Origin: JABCPO02 sp052174015
GTDB lineage: Bacteria; Bacillota; Clostridia; TANB77; CAG-508
Length of the DNA: 17,591 bases
Assembly: GCA_052174015.1 (NCBI GenBank)
Contig: JBQMXM010000018.1
Span: forward strand, 1-17,591
Direction: 5' to 3'
Shown one piece after another: positions 1 to 7,285 of the stretch. The notes beneath the pieces are model-generated. The model ran no database searches. It was not told the origin of the DNA and saw only the letters and a list, made by a program, of their open reading frames with translations. Numbering within the stretch: the first letter of the stretch is position 1; each line of letters starts with the position of its first letter. The translations under genes and the position numbers were made by a program.

Positions 1-45
1 CTGTTAACCGTTAGGTCGTAGGTTCGAGTCCTACAAGAGGCGCCA
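1..45 (+). tRNA. tRNA-Asn (anticodon GTT), 3' part only
   Basis: The window opens inside the anticodon loop CTGTTAA, with anticodon GTT at 3-5 and A37 at position 6. The T arm is visible as stem GTAGG (18-22), loop TTCGAGT (23-29) and stem CCTAC (30-34). The acceptor 3' strand AAGAGGC (35-41), discriminator G42 and an encoded CCA (43-45) follow. The D arm and 5' acceptor strand lie outside the window. Anticodon GUU identifies asparagine. G34 and A37 are the positions acted on by the queuosine and t6A pathways, parts of which are encoded later in this window. Confidence 0.93.
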
Positions 46-48
46 TTT

Positions 49-162
49 ATAGTGACTATGACGGAGAGGAAATACCTGTAGCCATACCGAACACAGAAGT
101 CAAGCTCTCTAGTGCCGAAAATACTTGCGAGTTACCTTGCTGGGAAGATAGGAAGTCGCTAT
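49..162 (+). rRNA. rrf: 5S ribosomal RNA
   Basis: The conserved 5S core CCGAACACAGAAGTCAAGCTC is recognisable around 88-108, and CTGGGAAGATAGGAAGTCGC near the 3' end. The ends ATAGTGAC (49-56) and GTCGCTAT (155-162) pair as terminal helix I with one G-U. The span of about 114 nt fits the family. It starts three bases after the CCA of tRNA-Asn, so the two must come from one precursor. A U-rich run follows from 162 to about 177 and could serve as the transcript's termination tail. The end points are set by helix I and could be off by one or two bases. Confidence 0.93.
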
Positions 163-276
163 TTTTTTATTTTTATTAGCTCTATACTTTTAATGGGGGT
201 ATAAATTTATCTAAAAAAATGACAAATATTGGTCTTATTTTACAATAGTATTAAAATTATAATAAAAATTAATCAC

Positions 277-300
277 AACATTTTTTGAAATGTTTTTTTT
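277..300 (+). terminator. possible weak terminator hairpin
   Basis: ACATTT (278-283) pairs with AAATGT (288-293) around a TTTG loop, followed by T294-T300. The stem holds only one G-C pair per side, so it is weak. It could be a back-up terminator for the rRNA transcript. The rest of 163-302 is plain A+T-rich sequence in which I see nothing else. Confidence 0.4.
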
Positions 301-302
301 AT

Positions 303-330
303 TTGTTAAATATTGTATAGTTAAGATAAT
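303..330 (+). promoter_or_regulatory. possible promoter for the 451-1062 gene
   Basis: TTGTTA (303-308) and GATAAT (325-330) are separated by 16 bases, each about four or five of six matches to the sigma-A consensus. An inverted repeat, TTGAATTA (330-337) and TAATTCAA (348-355), lies directly downstream, where an operator or early-transcript hairpin could sit. In sequence this A+T-rich, such matches arise by chance, so the call is tentative. Confidence 0.3.
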
Positions 331-374
331 TGAATTAGACATAAATTTAATTCAAAATACAAAAGGAAGGTTAT

Positions 375-416
375 ATGAATATATCTATGTATTACATATA
401 CCAACTTATTAAGTAA
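375..416 (+). CDS. possible 13-codon leader ORF inside a hairpin
   Basis: An ATG at 375 preceded by AAGGAAGG (363-370) opens a 13-codon frame ending in TAA at 414-416. It is rich in Tyr and Ile and has a better ribosome-binding site than the gene downstream at 451. Its DNA contains both arms of an inverted repeat: CTATGTA (385-391) pairs with TACATAG (418-424), and TTAC (392-395) pairs with GTAA (413-416). It could be a leader peptide, or a chance frame in a structured 5' leader. No homology can be judged at this length. Confidence 0.2.
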   Translation: MNISMYYIYQLIK

Positions 417-450
417 TTACATAGTTATATAATATAATAGAGGTAGGGAT

Positions 451-1062
451 ATGGATCCATACTTAAATCTGAACGATTCAGATATATATGTAAATTTAGA
501 AGTACCATTTGGTGCAATTATAGTTTCAAAAGTATTTATTGATAAAGACTTTATAAAAGATAAAGATGCTTTTGCAGAAATGGAATATATTATTAATAAT
601 AGGGTGGAGAGTAATGATTATACATTGGTAAAATTAAACTTATTTACTAAAGAAAAAATATATATTCCAGTAACAGAAGAACAAATTAAACGATTAGATA
701 TTGATAAATATTTATTCTTTGATTCAGTTATATTAGAAAAATTCAAAAGATTCTTAGATAAAGAAAATAATATTATCTTTGAAGAAGATAATAGATACTC
801 AAGAGATATTCCAGAAGAAATGCTATTATTAGAAAAAGAAGAAGGAAAACAAAGAACGGAATTGAATTTAAAGAAAGTATTACCTATTAATACAACTAGC
901 GGTATATTAAATGATTTATATGTATTAGAAAAAAATATATATAATATTGAGAGTAAAAAGATAGAAAGTACAGAAGTAGTTAAATTCTATAATATATTAC
1001 ATGATGAATATAGTCAGTATATAAGTATATTGAAAGAAGAAATATCAGATATAGTTTTTTAG
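451..1062 (+). CDS. hypothetical protein, 203 residues, unknown function
   Basis: I do not recognise this protein. It has no signal peptide or membrane segment and is acidic and rich in Glu, Lys, Ile and Asn, as expected for a soluble cytoplasmic protein. The N-terminal 70 residues look beta-rich (for example VNLEVPFGAIIVSKVFI near residues 14-30). The C-terminal half is mainly helical and charged, with a likely helix pair around 150-203. The ATG at 451 follows GAGGTAGGG (440-448), a moderate Shine-Dalgarno site only two bases from the start. It is a single-gene unit: its own leader upstream, a strong terminator at 1115-1160, and no co-directional partner close by. Composition matches its neighbours, and the intact frame over 203 codons argues for a real gene. 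Confidence 0.8.
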   Translation: MDPYLNLNDSDIYVNLEVPFGAIIVSKVFIDKDFIKDKDAFAEMEYIINNRVESNDYTLVKLNLFTKEKIYIPVTEEQIKRLDIDKYLFFDSVILEKFKRFLDKENNIIFEEDNRYSRDIPEEMLLLEKEEGKQRTELNLKKVLPINTTSGILNDLYVLEKNIYNIESKKIESTEVVKFYNILHDEYSQYISILKEEISDIVF

Positions 1063-1114
1063 ATAATTAAATCTATATAAACTAAATAGAAATGTGCTTG
1101 ATATTTAATGATTA

Positions 1115-1160
1115 AATAGAATAAAGATATATTGTTGTATATTTTTATTCTATTTTTTTA
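1115..1160 (+). terminator. strong intrinsic terminator after the 451-1062 gene
   Basis: A 17-bp stem pairs 1115-1131 (AATAGAATAAAGATATA) with 1138-1154 around a six-base loop. The only imperfection is one G-U, at G1126-T1143. A T run follows from 1153. It is much longer than the usual 6-10 bp terminator stem, though mostly A-T. The remaining bases to 1239 are A+T-rich with nothing else recognisable. Confidence 0.85.
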
Positions 1161-1239
1161 TTTTATTTTTATCCTTTTTTTTATCTATACTGACATTTAA
1201 TTTTACTAATTTTAAAATATTATTAAGTTGTGTTTTTGT

Positions 1240-1268
1240 TTTACTTTTCAATAACTATTTGATATAAT
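1240..1268 (+). promoter_or_regulatory. sigma-A promoter of the fusion gene
   Basis: TTTACT (1240-1245) and a perfect TATAAT (1263-1268) are 17 bases apart. TG at 1260-1261 gives an extended -10 (TGATATAAT). Transcription would begin near 1275, leaving a leader of about 20 bases that holds the Shine-Dalgarno site AAAGGGG (1282-1288). Confidence 0.6.
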
Positions 1269-1293
1269 TTAACTATTATAGAAAGGGGATTAT

Positions 1294-4200
1294 ATGGAGT
1301 TAGGAGAAATACAATCAAAATTAGAAAAGTATAACCAGAATCATCTTTTACAAAAATATTCTGAAATGTCATTAGAAGACAAAAAAAAGTTAATAGAACA
1401 AATTTCAAATATAGATTTTGAATTAATGAAAAAATTATACAAATCAGCAACTAATAAGGTGGAATTTGAAGATATAGATATAGAGCCAATAGACTATATT
1501 GATAAATCAAAAATGGCAAATGAAGAAAAGAAAAAATATATTAATCGTGGTATAGCAGCTATTAAAGATAAAGAATTAGCTGTTATCACAATGGCAGGTG
1601 GACAAGGAACAAGGCTAGGACATAATGGACCAAAAGGAACATTTATTATGCCTATTGATAGTCAAAAATCAATATTTGAATTATTATGTGACCATTTAAA
1701 AGATGCAGTTGAAAAATATAATACTTTTGTACCATGGTATATTATGACAAGTGAAGAAAACCATGAAGAAACATTAGAATTTTTTGAAACAAATAATTAT
1801 TTTGATTATCCAAGAAATTATATACAATTTTTCAAACAAGGAAAATTACCTATGCTTGGAGAAGATGGTAAAATATTATTAACAGAAGATGGGTTTGTAA
1901 AAGAAGCATCAGATGGACATGGTGGTACACCAGCAACACTTAAAAAGACAGGTATATTAGAACAAATGAATGAAAAAGGATATAAGTGGATATTTATAAG
2001 TGGGGTTGATAATATACTTGCAAATTTAGTAGATCCATTATTAATTGGAATGGCAATATTAAATAAATCACAAATCTTATTAAAATCTGTAGAGAAAACA
2101 GATCCAAAAGAAAAAGTAGGAGTTTTTTGTAAGAAGAATAAAAGAGTTGGAGTTGTAGAATATACAGAAATAACTGATGAAATGGCAAATATGCGTGATA
2201 ATTATGGTTCATTAGTGTATGGAGATTTAAACGCATTATTACATTTAATTCATATTGACACATTAAATTATATTTGTGCAACTAAATTACCATATCATAC
2301 AGCACATAAAAAAGCAGATTATTTAAAATCTGATGGTACAGTAGAAAGAGCAACTATGCCAAACGCATATAAGTTTGAGTCATTTATTTTTGATGCCTTT
2401 GAATTAGTTGATAAAGTTTCAGTTTTAAGAGTTAAAAGAGAAGAAGAATTTGCTCCTTTAAAAAATAGGGTAGGAGTAGATAGTCCTGAAACATCAAAAA
2501 AATTATATGAAGATTATCTATTAAGAAAAACAGCAATTGAAAATTATCAAAAATGGTTAGAAGACTATAATATAGATGAAGATACAAAAAAAGAATTAAA
2601 ACTAATTTCATCAAATGATAGAGAAATAAAAGAAAGATTCTATAAGGAATTAGATTTTGGAACAGCAGGATTAAGAGGAATAATGGGTGCTGGTACAAAT
2701 AGGATGAATAAATATACAGTAACTAAAGCAACACAAGGACTTGCAAACTATATAAATAAGATTGGCAAAGAAGAACGAGGAGTTGTAATATTATATGATA
2801 CAAGAAATATGTCAAAAGAATTTGCAGAACAAACAGCTTTATGTTTAAATGCTAATGGAATTAAAACATATATCTTTAATAATGCAAGACCAATTCCAGT
2901 TTTATCATATGCAATTAGAATGTTAAATGCTATTGCAGGAGTAATGATAACAGCAAGTCATAATCCGCCAGAATACAATGGATATAAGGTTATGTGGGAA
3001 GATGGAGCACAAATTACATCACCTATAGATAAAGATATAATTAGTGAAGTTAGAAATATTAAAAGATATTCAGATATAAAGAGTATGAAAATAGAGAAAG
3101 CTAAATCACAAAAATTTTTCCAAGAAATAGGAGAAGAATTAGAAAATAGATTTTTAAGTGAAGTATCAAAACAATTAATAAATAATGATAATTTAGGAGA
3201 ATATAAATCAAAAATTAAAATTGTTTATACACCACTACATGGAACAGGATTAATACCTGTAACAAGAATATTGAAAGAAAATGGATATAAGAATGTATTT
3301 GTGGTGCCTGAACAAGAATTGCCAAATGGTAATTTTCCAACCGTAGAATTTCCTAATCCAGAAGATCCAAATACTTTTAAATTAGCTTTAAAATTAGCTA
3401 AAGAAATAGATGCAGATATATGTTTTGCAACAGACCCTGATTGTGATAGATTAGGAGTACAGATTAAAAATAGAGAAGGAAAATATATTTCTCTATCTGG
3501 AAATCAAATAGCAATGATATTATTAGAATATATAATTACTCAAAGACAATCTTTAGGATTAATGCCTGAAAATCCAGCACTTGTATCAACAATAGTATCA
3601 ACAAATTTAGCAAAAAGAATAGCAGAATATAATAATGTTGCATATTATGAAACACTTACAGGATTTAAATATATAGGTAAATATATTAAAGAATTTTTAG
3701 AAAATAATACACATAATTTCATATTTGGATTTGAAGAAAGTTATGGATTTTTAGCAGGTATACATGCTAGAGATAAAGATGCAGTAGTTGCATCAGCATT
3801 ATTTGTAGAAGCAGCAACATATTACTTATCTAAGGGATTAACATTAGACTTACAATTAGAAGAAATTTCTAAAAAATATGGATATTATTTAGAAGAAACT
3901 ATTATTTTAACATTAAAAGGTACAGAAGGTGAAAAACAAATAAAAGCTATAATGGAATATGTTAGAAATAATATGCCTAAAAAAGTAGCTAATTTAGAAG
4001 TTGTACGTACAAGAGATTATTTAAAAGAAGAAATTATAGATGTTAATACAGGAGAAAAAAGTCATACAGAATTACCTAATTCAAATGTAATATACCTAGA
4101 ATTAGAACAAGATTCATGGCTTGCAATGAGACCTAGTGGAACAGAACCTAAGATTAAATTCTATATAGGAAGTAATTCTGAAAGCAAAGAAAAATCTCAA

Positions 4201-4299
4201 AAAATAATTAAAGATATAATTAAAGAAGTAGAAAATCTTATTAGTAAGTCAAAAGCAAAGAGTAATACAATTAAATTTAGAGGTAATAGGATAAATTAA
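1294..4299 (+). CDS. fused UDPGP-family UTP-sugar-1-P uridylyltransferase and PgcA-type phosphohexomutase
   Basis: This 1001-residue protein joins two enzymes that act in succession. Residues about 1-400 are a UDPGP-family pyrophosphorylase resembling the UAP1/UDPGP type 1 group, with AGGQGTRLG (101-109), PKG (113-115) and a family-like FAPLKN (386-391). Residues about 410-1001 resemble Bacillus PgcA alpha-phosphoglucomutase: FGTAGLRG (455-462), phosphoserine loop TASHNP with Ser555, metal loop DPDCDR (714-719), sugar loop GFEESYG (812-818) and phosphate loop RPSGTEPK (946-953). Every signature I know for both halves is intact. The mutase would convert hexose-6-P to hexose-1-P and the pyrophosphorylase would charge it with UTP, most simply giving UDP-glucose in the cytosol; UDP-GlcNAc is an alternative because the N-terminal half looks UAP1-like. 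Start ATG 1294 follows AAAGGGG. The gene has its own promoter and terminator and precedes ftsA. Confidence 0.93.
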   Translation: MELGEIQSKLEKYNQNHLLQKYSEMSLEDKKKLIEQISNIDFELMKKLYKSATNKVEFEDIDIEPIDYIDKSKMANEEKKKYINRGIAAIKDKELAVITMAGGQGTRLGHNGPKGTFIMPIDSQKSIFELLCDHLKDAVEKYNTFVPWYIMTSEENHEETLEFFETNNYFDYPRNYIQFFKQGKLPMLGEDGKILLTEDGFVKEASDGHGGTPATLKKTGILEQMNEKGYKWIFISGVDNILANLVDPLLIGMAILNKSQILLKSVEKTDPKEKVGVFCKKNKRVGVVEYTEITDEMANMRDNYGSLVYGDLNALLHLIHIDTLNYICATKLPYHTAHKKADYLKSDGTVERATMPNAYKFESFIFDAFELVDKVSVLRVKREEEFAPLKNRVGVDSPETSKKLYEDYLLRKTAIENYQKWLEDYNIDEDTKKELKLISSNDREIKERFYKELDFGTAGLRGIMGAGTNRMNKYTVTKATQGLANYINKIGKEERGVVILYDTRNMSKEFAEQTALCLNANGIKTYIFNNARPIPVLSYAIRMLNAIAGVMITASHNPPEYNGYKVMWEDGAQITSPIDKDIISEVRNIKRYSDIKSMKIEKAKSQKFFQEIGEELENRFLSEVSKQLINNDNLGEYKSKIKIVYTPLHGTGLIPVTRILKENGYKNVFVVPEQELPNGNFPTVEFPNPEDPNTFKLALKLAKEIDADICFATDPDCDRLGVQIKNREGKYISLSGNQIAMILLEYIITQRQSLGLMPENPALVSTIVSTNLAKRIAEYNNVAYYETLTGFKYIGKYIKEFLENNTHNFIFGFEESYGFLAGIHARDKDAVVASALFVEAATYYLSKGLTLDLQLEEISKKYGYYLEETIILTLKGTEGEKQIKAIMEYVRNNMPKKVANLEVVRTRDYLKEEIIDVNTGEKSHTELPNSNVIYLELEQDSWLAMRPSGTEPKIKFYIGSNSESKEKSQKIIKDIIKEVENLISKSKAKSNTIKFRGNRIN

Positions 4300-4309
4300 A
4301 AAATAATAA

Positions 4310-4332
4310 ATAAAGATAAAGATAAAGATAAA
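4310..4332 (+). repeat. short tandem repeat, ATAAAG x about 3.8
   Basis: Three exact ATAAAG units (4310-4327) and a partial fourth run directly into the left arm of the following terminator. It lies just past the stop codon of the fusion gene. Likely slippage-prone but with no evident role. Confidence 0.7.
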
Positions 4333-4393
4333 AAATATAAGTTATAATTACATTAAAAATTAGATTTTGTAAATTTATAACTTATATTTTTTT
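4331..4393 (+). terminator. terminator of the fusion gene
   Basis: A 17-bp outer stem pairs AAAAATATAAGTTATAA (4331-4347) with 4375-4391. An inner stem, TTACA (4348-4352) with TGTAA (4368-4372), stacks on it after a small bulge. The right arm ends in an eight-base T run (4387-4393). The near-symmetrical A and T flanks would also allow some termination on the minus strand. Confidence 0.82.
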
Positions 4394-4561
4394 ATTTTGT
4401 ACAATGTATATTGAGATTAACATAAAAACCTTTTTAATTGTGAATCATTTTTATTATATAATATTAGAAATAAAAAATAAATAGTTTTTTATAATAAAGT
4501 ATAGATAAAAATGAAAATTTAAAATAAAAGTAAAATTAATTAAAATATCAATAAAAATCAA

Positions 4562-4590
4562 TTGACTTTTTAATCAATTTGTAATATGCT
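4562..4590 (+). promoter_or_regulatory. possible promoter for ftsA-ftsZ
   Basis: TTGACT (4562-4567; five of six) is followed after 17 bases by TATGCT (4585-4590; four of six). The flanking AATTGA/TCAATT pair (from 4560 and to about 4579) makes a small inverted repeat over the -35. This is the best promoter-like match in the roughly 300-base gap between the terminator at 4393 and ftsA. The rest of that gap is A+T-rich with no ORF, RNA or repeat I can support. Confidence 0.4.
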
Positions 4591-4682
4591 TAATACAGTA
4601 AAAACATAAAAATAAAATATAAGTATAAACAAATTAATTATTCAATAAAAAGATTATTAATTAGGATAGAAAAAGTTATAAT

Positions 4683-4687
4683 GGAGG
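4683..4687 (+). promoter_or_regulatory. Shine-Dalgarno site that places the ftsA start at TTG 4693
   Basis: GGAGG (4683-4687) lies inside the longer frame that opens with ATG 4681, five bases before TTG 4693. ATG 4681 has no comparable site upstream. This favours TTG as the true start. Confidence 0.6.
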
Positions 4688-4692
4688 GTGTC

Positions 4693-5925
4693 TTGGCTAT
4701 AGGAGATATTATTGTAGGCGTAGATATTAGCTTTTCTAGAATTAGTGTAGCAATGGGTAAAATTAATAATTTTAATCAAGTGGAATTAATAGCAGTTTCT
4801 AATAAAAAATGTAAGGCATATGATAAATTTGGACTAAATGAAGTTGAAGTTATACCAGCACTTACAGAAGTTATAGAAAAAGTAGAAGAAAAATCCAATT
4901 TAAAAATATATTCAGCACATTTAACTATTCCTAGTAAGGAAGCTAAAATATTACAAAGACAAGTTAGTAAACAAATAGATATAAAACAAAATAATACCGT
5001 TACTAAAGAAGATGTAATTTCATTAATTATAGATGTAGCAGAAAAAGAAAAATCTGAAACAGATACACTAATAGAATTAATACCAGATAAATTTATGTTA
5101 GATGATGGGTCAATTGTAGAAGACCCAATAGGATTAAAAACTACAAATTTAACAATTTTATCTCAAGTAATTACAGCAAAAAAATCATATATACAAAAGC
5201 TTCAAAATATATTTAAAAAATTAAATATAGAGATTGATACCTTTATACCAATCCCACTTATAAATAAGAGTTTTTTCCTAGAACCACAAGAAAAAAATGA
5301 TAATGTTTTAATTGTAGATATAGGAGCAAAAACTACAGAAATAGGACTATTCTTAGGTGGAACATATATATATCAAAATACATTTAATTTTGGTGGAGAC
5401 CATATAACAAATGACTTGGCATATGTATTTCAAATATCTAAAGAAGAAGCAGATAGTTTAAAACATACATATGGTATAGCTTTAAAATCATATATAGAAA
5501 ATGATAATACTATATTATTATCAACAGTTCCAGAAAATAGACAAATACCTAATAAGATTAAAATATCAAATTTAGTAGAAATAATTGAAGGTAGAATTGA
5601 AGATATGTTTAATCAGATTAATCAAGATTTAAAAAATAAAGGGATTAAAAATTTTATAGATGTAATTGTACTATGTGGACAAGGAGTTAATAAGATAGAG
5701 AAAAGTGATCTTTTAGGTAAAGTAGTTCTAAATGTACCTGTTAAATATTCAACAAGTAAGTTAATAGATATTATTTATCCAGAATATCACACAGTATATG
5801 GAATGATAAAATATTTATCATTAAAAAAATATGCAAGAACAGTTTCAAGTAATATTGGAGAAAAACAAGAAAATACAAAATTAAAAAGATTCTTAGAAAA
5901 AATAAAAGATTTCTTCTATTCATAG
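4693..5925 (+). CDS. ftsA: cell division protein FtsA (membrane anchor of FtsZ)
   Basis: FtsA is the actin-like ATPase that tethers FtsZ filaments to the membrane. With a TTG start the protein has 410 residues, normal for the family. VGVDIS (8-13) is the phosphate-1 strand. Residues about 75-160 form the SHS2/1C subdomain, including VEDPIGL. VDIGAKTTE (208-216) is phosphate-2, followed by GGDHITNDLA (234-243) and EEADSLKHTYG (251-261). The final 17 residues (KLKRFLEKIKDFFYS) form the amphipathic membrane-targeting helix. The adenosine loop usually reads GGG or GGA; here it is LCGQG (327-331), a mild divergence. ATG 4681 is the alternative start and would add four residues, but the GGAGG at 4683 favours TTG. 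ftsZ follows after 115 bases with no clear terminator between, so co-transcription is likely. Confidence 0.93.
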   Translation: MAIGDIIVGVDISFSRISVAMGKINNFNQVELIAVSNKKCKAYDKFGLNEVEVIPALTEVIEKVEEKSNLKIYSAHLTIPSKEAKILQRQVSKQIDIKQNNTVTKEDVISLIIDVAEKEKSETDTLIELIPDKFMLDDGSIVEDPIGLKTTNLTILSQVITAKKSYIQKLQNIFKKLNIEIDTFIPIPLINKSFFLEPQEKNDNVLIVDIGAKTTEIGLFLGGTYIYQNTFNFGGDHITNDLAYVFQISKEEADSLKHTYGIALKSYIENDNTILLSTVPENRQIPNKIKISNLVEIIEGRIEDMFNQINQDLKNKGIKNFIDVIVLCGQGVNKIEKSDLLGKVVLNVPVKYSTSKLIDIIYPEYHTVYGMIKYLSLKKYARTVSSNIGEKQENTKLKRFLEKIKDFFYS

Positions 5926-6040
5926 AATAAAAATAATACAGATAAATATGTAAATAAATTACAATAAAATATACAAAAGAATAAAAGTGAAAATAATTAA
6001 TTTAAAAAATAATTAGTTTAATATTTATTAGGAGGGGAAA

Positions 6041-7198
6041 ATGCAAACTGATATTAGAGGAAGAGAAGATAAAAGATACGAAGAAGACAACGAAAAAGCA
6101 ATAATAAAAGTAATTGGAGTTGGTGGAGGAGGAAACAACTCTGTAAATAGAATGGTAGAAGCAGGAATTACAGATGTAGAATTTATAGCTGTGAATACAG
6201 ATAAACAAGTTTTAAAAAATTCTAAAGCCAATGTAGTATTACAAATAGGAGAACAATTAACAAGAGGATTAGGTGCTGGAGGAAATGCAGAAATAGGAGA
6301 ACAATCTGCAGAAGAAAGTAGAGAAGATATAGAAAAAATCCTTGAAGGTGCAAACATGGTATTTGTTACTGCCGGAATGGGTGGTGGAACAGGAACAGGA
6401 GCTGCACCAGTTATAGCAGAAATAGCAAAAAGTAAAAACATATTAACAATTGCAATAATTACAAAACCATTCACTTTTGAAGGAAAGAAAAAATTACTTC
6501 AAGCAGAAAAAGGTATAGAAAAATTAAAAGAAAATGTAGATTCTTTAATTGTTGTTCCAAATGATAAATTATTACAAATAATTGACAGAACAACATCAAT
6601 GAAAGATGCATTTATGATTGCAGATGATATTTTAAGACAAGGTGTACAAGGAATATCAGACTTATTAACAACAGCTGGAGATGTAAATATTGATTTTGCA
6701 GATTTCAGAAATATTATGAAAGACAAAGGAATTACTCACTTAGGTGTAGGTAGAGCAAGTGGAGAAAATAGGGCAGAAGATGCTGCAAAACTTGCAATCC
6801 AAAGTCCATTATTAGAAACAACAATAGAAGGTGCAAGATATGTTATATATAATATTACTGCGCGTGAAGTTGCATTACATGAATTTACAAAAGCTTCAGA
6901 AATTATTAATAGTGGAGTAGATCCAGAAGCTATAATTAAAATGGGATTTGTTGCAGATGAAAGAGTTGGAGATGATATAATTGTAACTGTTATTGCAACA
7001 GGATTTGAAGAACCAAAACACAGAGAAGAAATATTAACTGCAGATAGAACTATTAATTCTGATTTTAGAACATTAAATAGGGATAGAGAAACAGAAAAAG
7101 CAACAGATGATGGAGAAGTAGAAATTCCAAGATGGTATAAAGACCATACTCAAAGATCAAGTATCTATGATACAATATATAAAAGAAATGATAAATAA
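6041..7198 (+). CDS. ftsZ: cell division GTPase FtsZ
   Basis: FtsZ is the tubulin-like GTPase that forms the division ring. The 385 residues show IGVGGGGNNSVNRM (25-38), the tubulin signature GGGTGTG (114-120) and the T7 loop NIDFAD (216-221), which completes the active site of the neighbouring subunit. The globular core ends near residue 315 and a short linker of about 40 residues follows. The C-terminal conserved peptide is VEIPRWYKD (360-368), the FtsA-binding segment. Beyond it lies a basic tail of 17 residues, long for this position. ATG 6041 follows AGGAGGGG, one of the strongest ribosome-binding sites in the window, as expected for an abundant protein. ftsAZ sits outside any dcw cluster, and no spoIIGA, sigE or sigG follows, unlike the arrangement in many sporulating clostridia. 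Confidence 0.98.
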   Translation: MQTDIRGREDKRYEEDNEKAIIKVIGVGGGGNNSVNRMVEAGITDVEFIAVNTDKQVLKNSKANVVLQIGEQLTRGLGAGGNAEIGEQSAEESREDIEKILEGANMVFVTAGMGGGTGTGAAPVIAEIAKSKNILTIAIITKPFTFEGKKKLLQAEKGIEKLKENVDSLIVVPNDKLLQIIDRTTSMKDAFMIADDILRQGVQGISDLLTTAGDVNIDFADFRNIMKDKGITHLGVGRASGENRAEDAAKLAIQSPLLETTIEGARYVIYNITAREVALHEFTKASEIINSGVDPEAIIKMGFVADERVGDDIIVTVIATGFEEPKHREEILTADRTINSDFRTLNRDRETEKATDDGEVEIPRWYKDHTQRSSIYDTIYKRNDK

Positions 7199-7249
7199 TA
7201 ATAAATATTAAATTAATATAATTATGAATAATATATAATATAAATGGAT

Positions 7250-7281
7250 AAAAGAAGTGATTTATAAATCACTTCTTTTTT
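7250..7281. terminator. bidirectional terminator between ftsZ and the convergent gene
   Basis: AAAAGAAGTGATT (7250-7262) pairs with AATCACTTCTTTT (7267-7279) around a four-base loop, with T runs reading out on both strands. It ends five bases before the stop codon of the minus-strand gene and so can serve both transcripts. Confidence 0.92.
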
Positions 7282-7285
7282 AATT

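Noticed and set aside
1..450. Integration site of a mobile element at tRNA-Asn
   Set aside because: No integrase, no direct repeat of the tRNA 3' end that I could find in the window, and 5S rRNA follows immediately.
4310..4332. CRISPR-like or regulatory iteron array in the ATAAAG repeats
   Set aside because: Six-base units without spacers, fewer than four copies; simple low-complexity sequence next to a terminator.
4331..4393. Structured non-coding RNA or riboswitch
   Set aside because: The hairpin ends in a T run after a stop codon and is sufficiently explained as a terminator; no known riboswitch core is present.
6028..6474. 148-codon open frame on the minus strand opposite ftsZ
   Set aside because: It is the antisense of the strongly conserved ftsZ GTPase core, has no ribosome-binding site and its composition is what the complement of glycine-rich ftsZ gives.
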